Of a stretch of 58,407 nucleotides of DNA, positions 46,738 to 56,082 are shown piece by piece. This DNA comes from Streptomyces cupreus (lineage in GTDB: Bacteria; Actinomycetota; Actinomycetes; Streptomycetales; Streptomycetaceae), in the NCBI RefSeq assembly GCF_014257025.1, contig NZ_JACMSF010000054.1, positions 1 to 58,407 of the forward strand. The letters are read 5' to 3'. The notes beneath the pieces are model-generated. The model saw only the letters and a program-made list of their open reading frames with translations. It searched no databases and had not been told where the DNA came from. The stretch's first letter is position 1, and each line of letters begins with the position of its first letter. The position numbers and the translations under genes were made by a program.

Positions 46738-48996
46738 TTACGCCAGCAGCGCCGGAATCGTCGCCTCGTGCGCCTCGCGAAGCTCCTCCAGGGAGAGCGC
46801 GAACTCGCCCTGGACGTCGACCGCGTCGCCGTCGACCACGCCGATGCGGGTGACCGGGAGGCCCCGGGCGCCGCACATGTCGTTGAAGCGGACCTCCTCC
46901 GAGCGGGGCACGGCGACGACCGCGCGGCCCGCCGACTCCGAGAAGAGGAAGGTGAAGGCGTCCAGACCGTCCGGGACGACCAGACGCGCGCCCCTGCCGC
47001 CGAGCAGCGCCGACTCGACGACCGCCTGGATCAGACCGCCGTCGGACAGGTCGTGCGCGGAGTCGATCATGCCGTCGCGGGACGCGGAGATCAGGATCTC
47101 GGCGAGCAGCCGCTCGCGCTCCAGGTCCACCTGCGGAGGCAGACCGCCCAGGTGGTCGTGGACGACCTGCGACCAGGCCGAGCCGCCGAACTCCTCACGC
47201 GTGTCGCCGAGGAGGTAGAGCAGCTGCCCCTCCTCCTGGAAGGCGACCGGCGTACGGCGGGCGACGTCGTCGATGACGCCGAGGACCGCCACGACCGGGG
47301 TCGGGTGGATGGCCACCTCGCCCGTCTGGTTGTAGAGGGAGACGTTGCCGCCGGTCACCGGGGTGCCGAGCTGCTGGCAGGCGTCCGCCAGACCGCGGAT
47401 GGCCTCCGCGAACTGCCACATCACCGCCGGGTCCTCGGGCGAGCCGAAGTTCAGGCAGTCCGAGACGGCGAGCGGCTTGGCCCCGGTCGTCGCGACGTTG
47501 CGGTAGGCCTCGGCGAGGGCCAACTGGGCGCCCGTGTACGGGTCCAGCTTGGTGTACCGGCCGTTGCCGTCCGTCGCGATGGCGACGCCGAGGCCGGTCT
47601 CCTCGTCGATGCGGATCATGCCGGAGTCCTCGGGCTGGGCGAGGACCGTGTTGCCCTGCACGAAGTGGTCGTACTGCGAGGTGATCCACTTCTTGGAGGC
47701 CTGGTTCGGGGACCCGACCAGCCTCAGGACCTGGTCCTTCAGCTCCTCCGACGTCTGCGGCCGCGGCAGCTTGTTCGCGTCGTCCGCCTGGAGCTCGTCC
47801 TGCCAGGACGGGCGGGCGTACGGGCGCTCGTAGGTCGGGCCCTCGTGGGCGACTGTGCGCGGGTCGACGTCGACGATCTTGCCGCCGTGCCAGTAGATCT
47901 CCAGCCGGTCGCCGTCGGTGACCTCACCGATCACCGTGGCGATGACGTCCCACTTCTCGCAGATCTCCAGGAACCGGTCGACCTTCTCCGGCTCCACGAC
48001 CGCGCACATGCGTTCCTGCGACTCGCTCATGAGGATTTCCTCGGGAGAGAGAGTCGAGTCGCGGAGCGGGACGTCGTCCAGGGTGACGCGCATGCCGCCC
48101 GAGCCGTTCGACGCCAGCTCGCTGGTCGCGCAGGACAGGCCCGCCGCGCCCAGGTCCTGGATGCCGACGACCAGCTTCTCCTTGAAGGCTTCCAGCGTGC
48201 ACTCGATGAGGAGCTTCTCCTGGAAGGGGTCGCCGACCTGGACGGCCGGACGCTTCGACGGCTTGGCGTCGTCGAAGGTCTCCGAGGCGAGGATCGACGC
48301 GCCGCCGATGCCGTCGCCGCCCGTCCGGGCGCCGTACAGGATGACCTTGTTGCCCGCGCCGGACGCCTTCGCGAGGTGGATGTCCTCGTGCTTCATGACG
48401 CCGATGGCACCGGCGTTGACCAGCGGGTTGCCCTGGTAGCAGGAGTCGAAGACGACCTCGCCGCCGATGTTGGGCAGGCCCAGGCAGTTGCCGTAGCCGC
48501 CGATGCCGGCGACGACACCCGGCAGGACGCGCTTGGTGTCGGGGTGGTCGGCCGCGCCGAAGCGCAGCGGGTCCACGACCGCCACCGGCCGCGCGCCCAT
48601 CGCGATGATGTCGCGCACGATGCCGCCGACACCCGTGGCCGCGCCCTGGTAGGGCTCCACGTAGGAGGGGTGGTTGTGCGACTCGACCTTGAAGGTGACC
48701 GCGTAGCCCTGGCCGACGTCGACGACACCGGCGTTCTCGCCGATGCCGACGAGGAGGGCGTCGGACTGCGGGGCCTTCTCGCCGAACTGGCGCAGATGCA
48801 CCTTCGACGACTTGTACGAGCAGTGCTCGGACCACATGACGGAGTACATGGCGAGCTCGGCACCGGTGGGCCGACGGCCGAGGATCTCGACCACGCGCTC
48901 GTACTCGTCCTTCTTCAGGCCGAGTTCGGCCCAGGGCAGCTCGACGTCGGGGGTCGCGGTCGCGTGCTCGACCGTGTCCAGAGGCGTCCGGCTCAT
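46738..48996 (-). CDS. purL: Phosphoribosylformylglycinamidine synthase subunit PurL
   Basis: A 752-residue small-type PurL (B. subtilis class), needing PurS and PurQ for activity. It uses ATP and PurQ-derived ammonia to amidate FGAR. Typical motifs are YSVMWSEHCSYKSSKVHL near the N-terminus, VGGIVRDI, GARTGGDGIGGAS and the ATP-grasp-like ESHNHPSYVEP. ATG 48996 overlaps the purQ stop by 4 bp (ATGA), showing translational coupling in a purSQL operon. Confidence 0.97.
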   Translation of the reverse strand: MSRTPLDTVEHATATPDVELPWAELGLKKDEYERVVEILGRRPTGAELAMYSVMWSEHCSYKSSKVHLRQFGEKAPQSDALLVGIGENAGVVDVGQGYAVTFKVESHNHPSYVEPYQGAATGVGGIVRDIIAMGARPVAVVDPLRFGAADHPDTKRVLPGVVAGIGGYGNCLGLPNIGGEVVFDSCYQGNPLVNAGAIGVMKHEDIHLAKASGAGNKVILYGARTGGDGIGGASILASETFDDAKPSKRPAVQVGDPFQEKLLIECTLEAFKEKLVVGIQDLGAAGLSCATSELASNGSGGMRVTLDDVPLRDSTLSPEEILMSESQERMCAVVEPEKVDRFLEICEKWDVIATVIGEVTDGDRLEIYWHGGKIVDVDPRTVAHEGPTYERPYARPSWQDELQADDANKLPRPQTSEELKDQVLRLVGSPNQASKKWITSQYDHFVQGNTVLAQPEDSGMIRIDEETGLGVAIATDGNGRYTKLDPYTGAQLALAEAYRNVATTGAKPLAVSDCLNFGSPEDPAVMWQFAEAIRGLADACQQLGTPVTGGNVSLYNQTGEVAIHPTPVVAVLGVIDDVARRTPVAFQEEGQLLYLLGDTREEFGGSAWSQVVHDHLGGLPPQVDLERERLLAEILISASRDGMIDSAHDLSDGGLIQAVVESALLGGRGARLVVPDGLDAFTFLFSESAGRAVVAVPRSEEVRFNDMCGARGLPVTRIGVVDGDAVDVQGEFALSLEELREAHEATIPALLA

Positions 48997-49697
48997 GCGT
49001 TGACCAGCTTCTTGAGGATCGAGGTGAAGAAGGGGAGGCCGTCGGTGCGGCCCGACCCGATCAGGGGCTCGACGGCGTGCTCCGGGTGCGGCATGAGGCC
49101 TACGACGTTCCCGGCCTCGTTGGTGATGCCGGCGATGTCGTTGAGCGAGCCGTTCGGGTTGCCGCGTTCATTAGCGACTCCGTCGCGGGCCAGATACCGG
49201 AAGGCGACGCGGCCCTCGGCCTCCAGCTTGTCCAGCGTGTACTGGTCGGCGACGTAACGGCCGTCCATGTTCTTCAGCGGGATGAAGATCTCCTGGCCCT
49301 CGCTGTAGTCGCTGGTCCAGGAGGTGGCGGCGTTCTCCACCCGCAGCTTCTGGTCGCGGCAGATGAAGTGCAGGTGGTCGTTGCCGAGCATCCCGCCGGG
49401 CAGCAGGTGGGCCTCGGTGAGGATCTGGAAGCCGTTGCAGATGCCGAGGACCGGGAGGCCGGCCTTCGCCTGCTCGATGACGGTCTCCATCACCGGCGAG
49501 AAGCGGGAGATGGCCCCGGCGCGCAGATAGTCGCCGTAGGAGAAACCGCCGGGGAGGACGACCGCGTCGACCTGGTGGAGGTTCTTGTCCTTGTGCCAGA
49601 GGGCGACCGGTTCGGCGCCCGCGAGGCGGATCGCGCGCTGGGTGTCACGGTCGTCGAGACTCCCCGGGAAAGTGACGACGCCAATACGAGCGGTCAC
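48993..49697 (-). CDS. purQ: Phosphoribosylformylglycinamidine synthase subunit PurQ (glutaminase)
   Basis: A 234-residue class I glutamine amidotransferase. The nucleophile is Cys87 in LGICNGFQILTEAHLLPG, and the His/Glu partners are in LMPHPEHAVEPL. It supplies ammonia to PurL through a channel formed with PurS. The GTG start at 49697 overlaps the purS stop (GTGA), and its stop overlaps the purL start, so the three genes are co-translated. Confidence 0.97.
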   Translation of the reverse strand: MTARIGVVTFPGSLDDRDTQRAIRLAGAEPVALWHKDKNLHQVDAVVLPGGFSYGDYLRAGAISRFSPVMETVIEQAKAGLPVLGICNGFQILTEAHLLPGGMLGNDHLHFICRDQKLRVENAATSWTSDYSEGQEIFIPLKNMDGRYVADQYTLDKLEAEGRVAFRYLARDGVANERGNPNGSLNDIAGITNEAGNVVGLMPHPEHAVEPLIGSGRTDGLPFFTSILKKLVNA

Positions 49698-49957
49698 TTC
49701 GCGGCCTCCGCGACTTCCTCCACCTTGACGGTGAAGTCCTCGATCACGGTGTTGGCGAGGAAGGATTCCGCAAGATCGTGGATGCGGGCGAGCGCGGCCT
49801 CGTCGACCGGCCCGTCAACTTCCAGTTCGAATCGCTTTCCCTGACGGACGTCCGAGATGCCTTCGAATCCCAGCCGCGGCAGTGCGCGCTGCACCGCCTG
49901 GCCCTGGGGGTCGAGGATCTCCGGCTTGAGCATGACGTCGACTACGACGCGTGCCAC
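49694..49957 (-). CDS. purS: Phosphoribosylformylglycinamidine synthase subunit PurS
   Basis: An 87-residue small subunit that bridges PurQ and PurL. Its fold begins VARVVVDVMLKPEILDPQGQAV, followed by VRQGKRFELEVDG. GTG 49957 has GGGAG 5 bp upstream. GTG 49963 is also in frame. It is the first gene of purSQL and diverges from lsrL across a 277-bp gap that should hold the purine promoter. Confidence 0.95.
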   Translation of the reverse strand: MARVVVDVMLKPEILDPQGQAVQRALPRLGFEGISDVRQGKRFELEVDGPVDEAALARIHDLAESFLANTVIEDFTVKVEEVAEAAK

Positions 49958-50234
49958 GTGCACTCCCGGTGGTGTGGTGCTGAGCAGGTTCCTGCAGTGG
50001 TTTCAGACTACCTGCACAAAATTTCTACGCGCGTCGACTTGTAGGGATCTACGTGATGACTGTCACGGGCCGACACAAGGGCGGCCAGACGGAAAAGTTC
50101 CGAGAAAGATCCGAGATCGTCACCCGATACCTATTGCGCTCGGACACGCGGGAGGATTTAGTCGGGCTTCACAATGCATTGTCGGGCACTGTACAAATGA
50201 ATTGTCACTCGTGCCGTACGAAGGGACCAATTTC

Positions 50235-50552
50235 GTGGCGCAGAAGGTCGTGGTCACCCTCTTTGACGACATCGACGGCTCGGAAGCGGCGGAAACGATC
50301 GCCTTCGGACTCGACGGCAAGTCGTACGAGATCGACCTGAACCAAGCGAATGCTGAGAAACTGCGTAAGGCGCTTGAGCCGTACGTGGAAGCTGGCCGGA
50401 AGCGGTCGCGCTCCGGCAAGGCGTACCGGCAGACCGAGGTCGCCCCGGACCCGGCGGCCGTCCGGGCCTGGGCCCAGGCCAACAAGATGGACGTACCGGC
50501 ACGCGGCCGGATCCCCAAGAAGGTCTACGAGGCGTTCGCCGCGGCGCAGTGA
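50235..50552 (+). CDS. lsrL: Lsr2-family nucleoid protein (LsrL-type)
   Basis: A 105-residue protein. The N-terminal dimerisation part is VVVTLFDDIDGSEAAETIAF. The C-terminal DNA-binding domain has the AT-hook-like PARGRIPKKVYEAF. Lsr2 proteins bind AT-rich DNA and silence foreign genes. Of the two copies in Streptomyces, the one beside purSQL is the LsrL type (SCO4076, from memory). GTG 50235 has AAGGGA 8 bp upstream. A hairpin at 50569-50600 ends the gene. The intergenic DNA upstream is itself AT-rich. Confidence 0.9.
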   Translation: MAQKVVVTLFDDIDGSEAAETIAFGLDGKSYEIDLNQANAEKLRKALEPYVEAGRKRSRSGKAYRQTEVAPDPAAVRAWAQANKMDVPARGRIPKKVYEAFAAAQ

Positions 50553-50568
50553 GCCGCCCTCGGCCGTC

Positions 50569-50600
50569 GTCCTCAGGGTGCGTCAGCGGGCCCTGAGGAC
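50569..50600 (+). terminator. Terminator after lsrL
   Basis: GTCCTCAGGG and CCCTGAGGAC form a perfect 10-bp stem. Confidence 0.75.
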
Positions 50601-50688
50601 AACCGACTTGCGCTGCACCCCTCCCGATCAGCTAGAGTCTGGAGCACGCCGAGGGGCGGGGCCGGAAAAGCCCAGCTCACGGAGGCAT

Positions 50689-50760
50689 GCGGGTGTAGTT
50701 CAGTAGCAGAACATCCCCCTTCCAGGGGGAAGGCGCAGTGTGCAATTCCTGTCACCCGCT
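50689..50760 (+). tRNA. tRNA-Gly (TCC)
   Basis: Acceptor GCGGGTG/CACCCGC with anticodon loop CTTCCAG (TCC). 72 nt. Confidence 0.9.
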
Positions 50761-50840
50761 CTGCATCGCCGTACCGGGCATCCTTCTGGATCAGGTAGGC
50801 TGGTGCTCGCGCCGATCGGTGAGAGCCGGTCGGAGGCAAT

Positions 50841-50913
50841 GCGGACGTAGCTCAGTTGGTAGAGCGCAACCTTGCCAAGGTTGAGGTCGCGAGTTCGAGC
50901 CTCGTCGTCCGCT
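50841..50913 (+). tRNA. tRNA-Gly (GCC), copy 1
   Basis: Acceptor GCGGACG/CGTCCGC, anticodon loop TTGCCAA (GCC). 73 nt. Identical to the copy at 51155. Confidence 0.95.
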
Positions 50914-50920
50914 CGGGAAT

Positions 50921-50951
50921 GAGACCCCGGTCCACTGGATCGGGGTCTTTT
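50921..50951 (+). terminator. Terminator after tRNA-Gly copy 1
   Basis: GAGACCCCG pairs with CGGGGTCTTTT, giving a stem followed by U's. Confidence 0.8.
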
Positions 50952-51154
50952 CGTGTTCCTCAGAGCGCTGAAGTCATGGACAGGGACGAACACGAACACG
51001 TGATTGAGGTCACCGACCCGCGGCGTGCCTCGGGGAACCGGGCGGAACTGCCTCTCCTCGACCATGGTCAAGTTCGGCCGGAGGAACGTCACACAACGGC
51101 GCGTCGTCGCCCCCGAGCGAGGTTGCTATAGTTGCTCTCGCGCCACGGCGCACT

Positions 51155-51227
51155 GCGGACGTAGCTCAGTTGGTAGAGCGCAACCTTGCCAAGGTTGAGG
51201 TCGCGAGTTCGAGCCTCGTCGTCCGCT
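51155..51227 (+). tRNA. tRNA-Gly (GCC), copy 2
   Basis: Same sequence as 50841-50913. A TATAGT-like -10 lies about 22 bp upstream. It converges with purC. Confidence 0.95.
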
Positions 51228-51237
51228 CTGTGAAAAG

Positions 51238-51265
51238 AAGCCCCCGGTTTTCCCCGGGGGCTTCT
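51238..51265. terminator. Terminator between tRNA-Gly and purC
   Basis: AAGCCCCCGG and CCGGGGGCTT flank a TTTT loop. It serves converging genes on both strands. Confidence 0.85.
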
Positions 51266-51269
51266 TCCG

Positions 51270-52223
51270 TTACGTCCAGCTGGTACCCGTCAGACGCTCG
51301 TACGCCTCGATGTACTTGGCGCGGGTGGCGTCCACCACCTGCTCCGGCAGCGCCGGCGGGGGCTGCTCGCTCTTCCTGTCCCAGCCGGACTCCGCCGAGG
51401 TCAGCCAGTCGCGGACGTACTGCTTGTCGTACGACGGCTGCGCGCGGCCCGGCTCCCAGCGGTCCGCCGGCCAGAAGCGGGAGGAGTCCGGGGTGAGGAC
51501 CTCGTCGGCGATGACGAGGGTGTCGCCCTCCCGTCGCCCACCACCACCCTCAACCGAGGCCCTTCGGGCCGCAGTATTGGATTCCAAGCCGAACTCGAAC
51601 TTGGTGTCCGCCAGGATGATCCCGCGCTCCCTGGCGATGTCCCGGGCACGGGAGTAGACGGCGAGGGTGGCCTGGCGCAGCTGGGCGGCGGTGTCGGCGC
51701 CGACCTGGCGGACGACCTCCTCGTACGAGACGTTCTCGTCGTGCTCGCCGACCTCGGCCTTGGTGGCCGGGGTGAAGATCGGGGCGGGGAGTTCACTGCC
51801 GTCGACCAGGCCCTCGGGGAGCGCGAGACCGCAGACCGTACGGGAGTCGTCGTACTCGACGAGGCCCGAGCCGGTGAGATAGCCGCGGGCCACGCACTCC
51901 ACGGGGACCATCCTCAGCGACTTGCAGATCAGGGTGCGGCCCGCCCAGTCGGCGGGGGCGCCGGGCGGCAGCTCGGTGCTCAGCACATGGTTGGGGACCA
52001 GGTCGGCGAGCTGGTCGAACCACCACAGGGAGAGCTGGGTGAGGACGCGGCCCTTGTCGGGGATCTCGGTCGGAAGCACCCAGTCGTACGCCGACATACG
52101 GTCGCTGGCGACCATCACGAGGTCGCCCGCCTCGTTCTGGTACAGGTCGCGCACCTTGCCGGTGTGCAGGTGTACCAGGCCCGGAACCTGAATCGGCTCG
52201 GGCTTTTCTACGAATCCGGACAC
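51270..52223 (-). CDS. purC: Phosphoribosylaminoimidazole-succinocarboxamide synthase (SAICAR synthetase)
   Basis: A 317-residue ATP-grasp-like enzyme joining CAIR and Asp. Motifs present are YQNEAGDLVMVASDRMSAYD, VECVARGYLTGSG and VADEVLTPDSSRFW-like IADEVLTPDSSRFWPADR. Between KFEFGL and TLVIADEV there is an unusual Gly/Arg-rich stretch of about 20 residues (about 212-231), not expected in the family and encoded by a GC-rich hairpin-like sequence. The reading frame stays open. It is a single gene, upstream of a 119-bp gap, on the same strand as the following DMFase-like gene. Confidence 0.95.
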   Translation of the reverse strand: MSGFVEKPEPIQVPGLVHLHTGKVRDLYQNEAGDLVMVASDRMSAYDWVLPTEIPDKGRVLTQLSLWWFDQLADLVPNHVLSTELPPGAPADWAGRTLICKSLRMVPVECVARGYLTGSGLVEYDDSRTVCGLALPEGLVDGSELPAPIFTPATKAEVGEHDENVSYEEVVRQVGADTAAQLRQATLAVYSRARDIARERGIILADTKFEFGLESNTAARRASVEGGGGRREGDTLVIADEVLTPDSSRFWPADRWEPGRAQPSYDKQYVRDWLTSAESGWDRKSEQPPPALPEQVVDATRAKYIEAYERLTGTSWT

Positions 52224-52342
52224 GGTTCCTCCCCGTGGTTTGAATTAAGGGGGCCCGCAGGGCTCGATTGGGGTGGGGGTGGGAGACGGGCGGGCCAATG
52301 GCTCGATTGTCCCGTATGAGGGGTCTGACCTTGGACTTGGGG

Positions 52343-53866
52343 TCAGTCGTGCTTGCAGATGCGGTCCAGGAGGCTGGCTGTGGCGCGCTGGATTCGGGGG
52401 TCCACATGGCCCGGGCGGTCCAGGGCAGGGGACCAGGCGAAGGTGCCGGAGGCGAAGACCAGGGCGCCGGAGGGGGCGCGGTAGAGGGACGTCTCCTGGT
52501 GGCGGAGGGCGCCCTCGGCGTCGGTGTACGGGGAGTGCGCCAGCAGGATGCGCTCCTCGTGCTCGGGCAGCGCGGTGCGCGGGAAGTAGCGGTCGGCCTC
52601 GCCCGCGACCATGCCGGCGAGTTCGTCGCCCTCGTGGGCGCCGGTGGCGTCCCACAGCCAGTGACCGGCGTTGCGGACGATCAGGGGGTGGGGCTCGGGG
52701 ACCCGGCCCGCGTACTGGATGCCGACCAGTTGCTGCTCGGGGCGGTCGATCTCGCGCCACAGGACCGGCTTGCCCGGGCCCTTGCGCTTACGGCAGGTCA
52801 GCAGGCGGTCGGGGACGCCGGACGGGGACGGGCCCAACTCCACCTGCCAGTACATGGTGTTGGCGGAGAGGAAGACCAGCGAGGTGCCGTGTTCCCTGGC
52901 CAGCTCCACCGTGCGGCGCATGTGCGGGGACCAGTACTCGTCGTGGCCGGGGAAGACCAGGCCGCGGTAGCGGGTGGGGTCGACATGGCCGGCGTGCAGA
53001 TCGCGGGCATCGGCGTAGGCGAGGTCGTAGCCGTAGCGCTCGGCGAAACGGATGAAGTCGTAGGCGTGGCCCACGTGGAGGGGGAGGCCGGCGCCCGCGT
53101 ACGGACGGTCGAAGGAGACGGTCGTCGCCGCGTCGGCCTCGCCGAGCAGTCGGCCGTTCTCGTCCCAGGCGTGGTAGAGGCTGGCGCCGATGCGGCCGTC
53201 CTCCGGGTAGAGGTTGTACGCCTGCCAGGTGATGTCCGGCAGCAGCAGGAGCAGGTCCGCCGGGTGGTTGTCGCGGATCGTGAACGGGATGTGGGAGCGG
53301 TAGCCGTCGGCCGTGGTCAGCACGGCGACATACGCGCCGATGCTCCAGAACGACGGGATCTGCAGCCGCCAGGACAGCCACCAGTGGTGGCAGGAGACCG
53401 TGCGGTCGGCGGTCAGCGGCGGGGGCTGGACGATGCCGGAGAGGCGCGGGCTGGTGGTGATCTTCGCGGCGCCGTCTCCGCCGTAGTGGCCGATGCGGTA
53501 GACGTCGACGCTGAATTCCTGAGGCGGGTCGACGGTGATGTGGAAGTCGACGGCCTCGCCGGGGGAGACCGCGCCGGTGGAGGTGAAGCCCTTGATCTGA
53601 CGGTGGACGTCGTCCGCGGAGCGGGGGCCTTCGGTCGTACGGCTGGTGCGGGCGGAGCCGCTGCTACGGGGTGCCGGTACGCGGTGTTCGCCCGGGGGCG
53701 TCGCTGCGTCCTGGGGGGTGTCGACGTACCAGGGGACCACCTTGCCCGTGTCGCCGAAGTACGTCTCCGCGCCACGGAGCCAGGGGACGGGGCCCTGGCC
53801 GAAGGGGTCCGTGACGGCGTGCGCGAGTGCTCCCGACTCCCAGCGGCGGATCCGCTCCGACCCCAT
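52343..53866 (-). CDS. N,N-dimethylformamidase beta-subunit-like protein
   Basis: A 507-residue protein similar to the large subunit of dimethylformamidase (DMFase B, glutamine-amidotransferase-like fold). Core features include YRIGHYGGDGAAKI, DITWQAYNLYP, FDRPYAGAG, VFPGHDEYWSPHMR and FLSANTMYWQVEL. No small alpha-subunit gene is nearby, so the true substrate is unknown. It is conserved beside purC in streptomycetes. The ATG at 53866 has GGAGG about 12 bp upstream. Confidence 0.85.
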   Translation of the reverse strand: MGSERIRRWESGALAHAVTDPFGQGPVPWLRGAETYFGDTGKVVPWYVDTPQDAATPPGEHRVPAPRSSGSARTSRTTEGPRSADDVHRQIKGFTSTGAVSPGEAVDFHITVDPPQEFSVDVYRIGHYGGDGAAKITTSPRLSGIVQPPPLTADRTVSCHHWWLSWRLQIPSFWSIGAYVAVLTTADGYRSHIPFTIRDNHPADLLLLLPDITWQAYNLYPEDGRIGASLYHAWDENGRLLGEADAATTVSFDRPYAGAGLPLHVGHAYDFIRFAERYGYDLAYADARDLHAGHVDPTRYRGLVFPGHDEYWSPHMRRTVELAREHGTSLVFLSANTMYWQVELGPSPSGVPDRLLTCRKRKGPGKPVLWREIDRPEQQLVGIQYAGRVPEPHPLIVRNAGHWLWDATGAHEGDELAGMVAGEADRYFPRTALPEHEERILLAHSPYTDAEGALRHQETSLYRAPSGALVFASGTFAWSPALDRPGHVDPRIQRATASLLDRICKHD

Positions 53867-54108
53867 GGTCGCCCCCCCTCCCTCTTGCCCCCGTGGTCGT
53901 GTGTCGTCCTGGCTTGCGGCTTATCGCGTTGTCGTGACGGTCGTATGTCGCAAGCCCTTGCCCGTGCGCGATCGATCCCAGCACATCACATTGCGCACGC
54001 ATGTTGTCACTATTCGTTGCTAATTGGCCGAAAGTGGAATTCAGGGCTCCGGTATGCGGGTCGGCTTTCGGCGGGGTGTGCTGGGCCTCAGTGGCGTGTT
54101 CCGGGCCC

Positions 54109-56082
54109 TCAGACGAGGCGTACCGGCTTCTCCGGGCGTATGCCGGATTCGATCAGCCAGGCCTTCAGGGGGGTCGGGTCGCCGTCCTCGATGAGGCTGA
54201 GGACTCGGGGGGTGAGGTCGGCGGCGCGTTCTCCGTTGACGAGGAGGGTGGGGCCGTCGAGCCAGTCGAGGCCGGGGGTGGCGCCTGCGGTGTCCATGGC
54301 GGCGCAGCAGACCATGGCGGTGACGTGGTCCGCGAGGAGCTCTCGGGCGGAGCGTGGGGGTTGGAGGGGGAAGAGGGGGAGGGTGCCGTCGTCCCAGAGA
54401 GTGGTGTCGGGGGTGGGGGCCGTGGGGGTGGCGGGGGTGGCGGCTTCCTCGCGGGCGAGTGCGGCGGTGAGGCCTGCGGCGAGGGTGGCGGCGGGGCCTT
54501 CGACCTCGGCTTCGCCTTCGGCGCCTGCTGTGTTCCCACCCGCAGCATCCGCGCTGCTTTCGTCGTCGGGTGCGGCCGGCCCCTGAGGGGCGGGTTCGCC
54601 GTTGGCGGGTGCAGGGGTTTGGGGGGTGGTGGGGGTGCCCGGGGCTGGGTGGGCTTCGGGGGCCTGCCCGGCCGGGGCGGCTACCGGGCCGTCCGTTGCC
54701 GAGGTGGCTATGCGCTCGTCCGTTGCCGGACCGGCGGCGGGTTCCTCTGGGGGCAGGACGGACGCGGGGCGGTCCGCCTCGGGCGTCGCTGGGGCGACCG
54801 TAGGCCCTTCCGTCGCCGACAAGTGGTCCAGTACCCGGGACAAGGTCGGGCCGTCGCCATGGGGGCTCCGGCGGCGGATGCCCAGGCTGTCCAGGACTCT
54901 GTGGAGGCGGGCCGCGTCTGTGCGCCATTTGCGGTCGACCACCTCCTCCGGGTACTCCTGCCAGTCGACCGGGGACCAGTCCGGGCCCGTTTCCGCCGGG
55001 CCGCCGTGGAACAGGCGGGCCGCCAGCAGGGAGGCCGCCTCGTCCACCGCGCCCGGTTCCTCCAGGAGGTCGCATGCCGGGCGTTCGCCCAGGCGGGAGG
55101 CGAAGCCCTCGGCCAGGCGGTCCCGGCGGGAGAGTTCCGTCAGAGCCGCCACCACTCCCGCGTCCAGGCGGGACGGCCAGCGGCCCATCCGCCAGGCCGG
55201 GAGGGCCACTCGGGTCAGCAGGCGGTCCCAGCCCGCGTAGGCGAGGCCCACCTGTTCCTGGGCGACGATGCGCAGGCCGTAATCCACAGCCTGTGCACGT
55301 TCCGCCGCCGCGGCGGCCACTCCTCGCTCCATCTCCGCCGCGTGATCCCGGCAACTGCGCAACAGCAGACGGGCCACTTTGCCGACACCGGAGAGCACGG
55401 CTCGCGGCAGCGGGCCTCGGTTCGGGGCCGACGTCACCGCCACCGCCGCGTCCAGGCCTCGTACGAAGCGGCGGGCCGCGGCTATGTCGGGGTGGGCCGA
55501 AGGGCCCGTACCGGCGACGACCGGGGCCAGGACCGCGCGCAGCTCGCCCACCCGCATCCACCACAGGAACGGGGAGCCGATGACCAGCACCGGGGCCGCC
55601 GTGGCTCGGCGATGCGGGCCGCGCAGGCCGCTTGTGAGCTCGTCGCGGTCCTCGCGCGGGGGCGGGCCGTGGGCCGGGTGGGTGCGGTCCTCCAGCCAGC
55701 TGTCGCAGTCCGGGGTCAGCGCTATCGCGGAGGGCGCGGGGACGTCCAGGCGGTCGGCCAGGTCGCGCACCATCCGGTACAGGTCAGGGGCCGAATCCTC
55801 CGGGATCGGGACCGTCGGGCTGACGGCCGGCCGGGAGCGGGCGACGACCAGCGCGATACCGCCCGCCGCCAGCAGCACGAGCACGGCGACGCAGGTCACG
55901 GCCCAGCGGGCGGCATGCCAGCCGGAGCCCACGAGATGGCCGGTGGAGCCGCCGGCCAGCAGCACCACGGCGAACGCCGCGGGCAGCAGGGCGACCGCCA
56001 GTGCCCGGCTGCGGATCCGCAGCACGGCCAGCGCCCGGGAACGCGCGGACTGCGCGCCCGCCTCCACACCCATACCGGTCAC
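54109..56082 (-). CDS. Membrane protein resembling M48 peptidases but without the HExxH zinc motif
   Basis: A 657-residue protein. Two N-terminal helices (about residues 29-48 and 60-81) are followed by an M48-like soluble domain. At residues 179-193, GELRAVLAPVVAGTG replaces the GELRAVLAHELGH of active M48 proteases, so both zinc His residues and the Glu are absent. The middle is proline-rich and disordered (about 430-560), with a folded C-terminal domain of about 90 residues. It is probably a pseudoprotease with binding function. GTG 56082 has GAGG 7 bp upstream. Confidence 0.8.
   Translation of the reverse strand: MTGMGVEAGAQSARSRALAVLRIRSRALAVALLPAAFAVVLLAGGSTGHLVGSGWHAARWAVTCVAVLVLLAAGGIALVVARSRPAVSPTVPIPEDSAPDLYRMVRDLADRLDVPAPSAIALTPDCDSWLEDRTHPAHGPPPREDRDELTSGLRGPHRRATAAPVLVIGSPFLWWMRVGELRAVLAPVVAGTGPSAHPDIAAARRFVRGLDAAVAVTSAPNRGPLPRAVLSGVGKVARLLLRSCRDHAAEMERGVAAAAAERAQAVDYGLRIVAQEQVGLAYAGWDRLLTRVALPAWRMGRWPSRLDAGVVAALTELSRRDRLAEGFASRLGERPACDLLEEPGAVDEAASLLAARLFHGGPAETGPDWSPVDWQEYPEEVVDRKWRTDAARLHRVLDSLGIRRRSPHGDGPTLSRVLDHLSATEGPTVAPATPEADRPASVLPPEEPAAGPATDERIATSATDGPVAAPAGQAPEAHPAPGTPTTPQTPAPANGEPAPQGPAAPDDESSADAAGGNTAGAEGEAEVEGPAATLAAGLTAALAREEAATPATPTAPTPDTTLWDDGTLPLFPLQPPRSARELLADHVTAMVCCAAMDTAGATPGLDWLDGPTLLVNGERAADLTPRVLSLIEDGDPTPLKAWLIESGIRPEKPVRLV

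Noticed and set aside
49958..50234. Purine-type riboswitch before purS
   Set aside because: I see no conserved xpt/pur aptamer blocks. The AT-rich text fits promoters for the divergent purS and lsrL.
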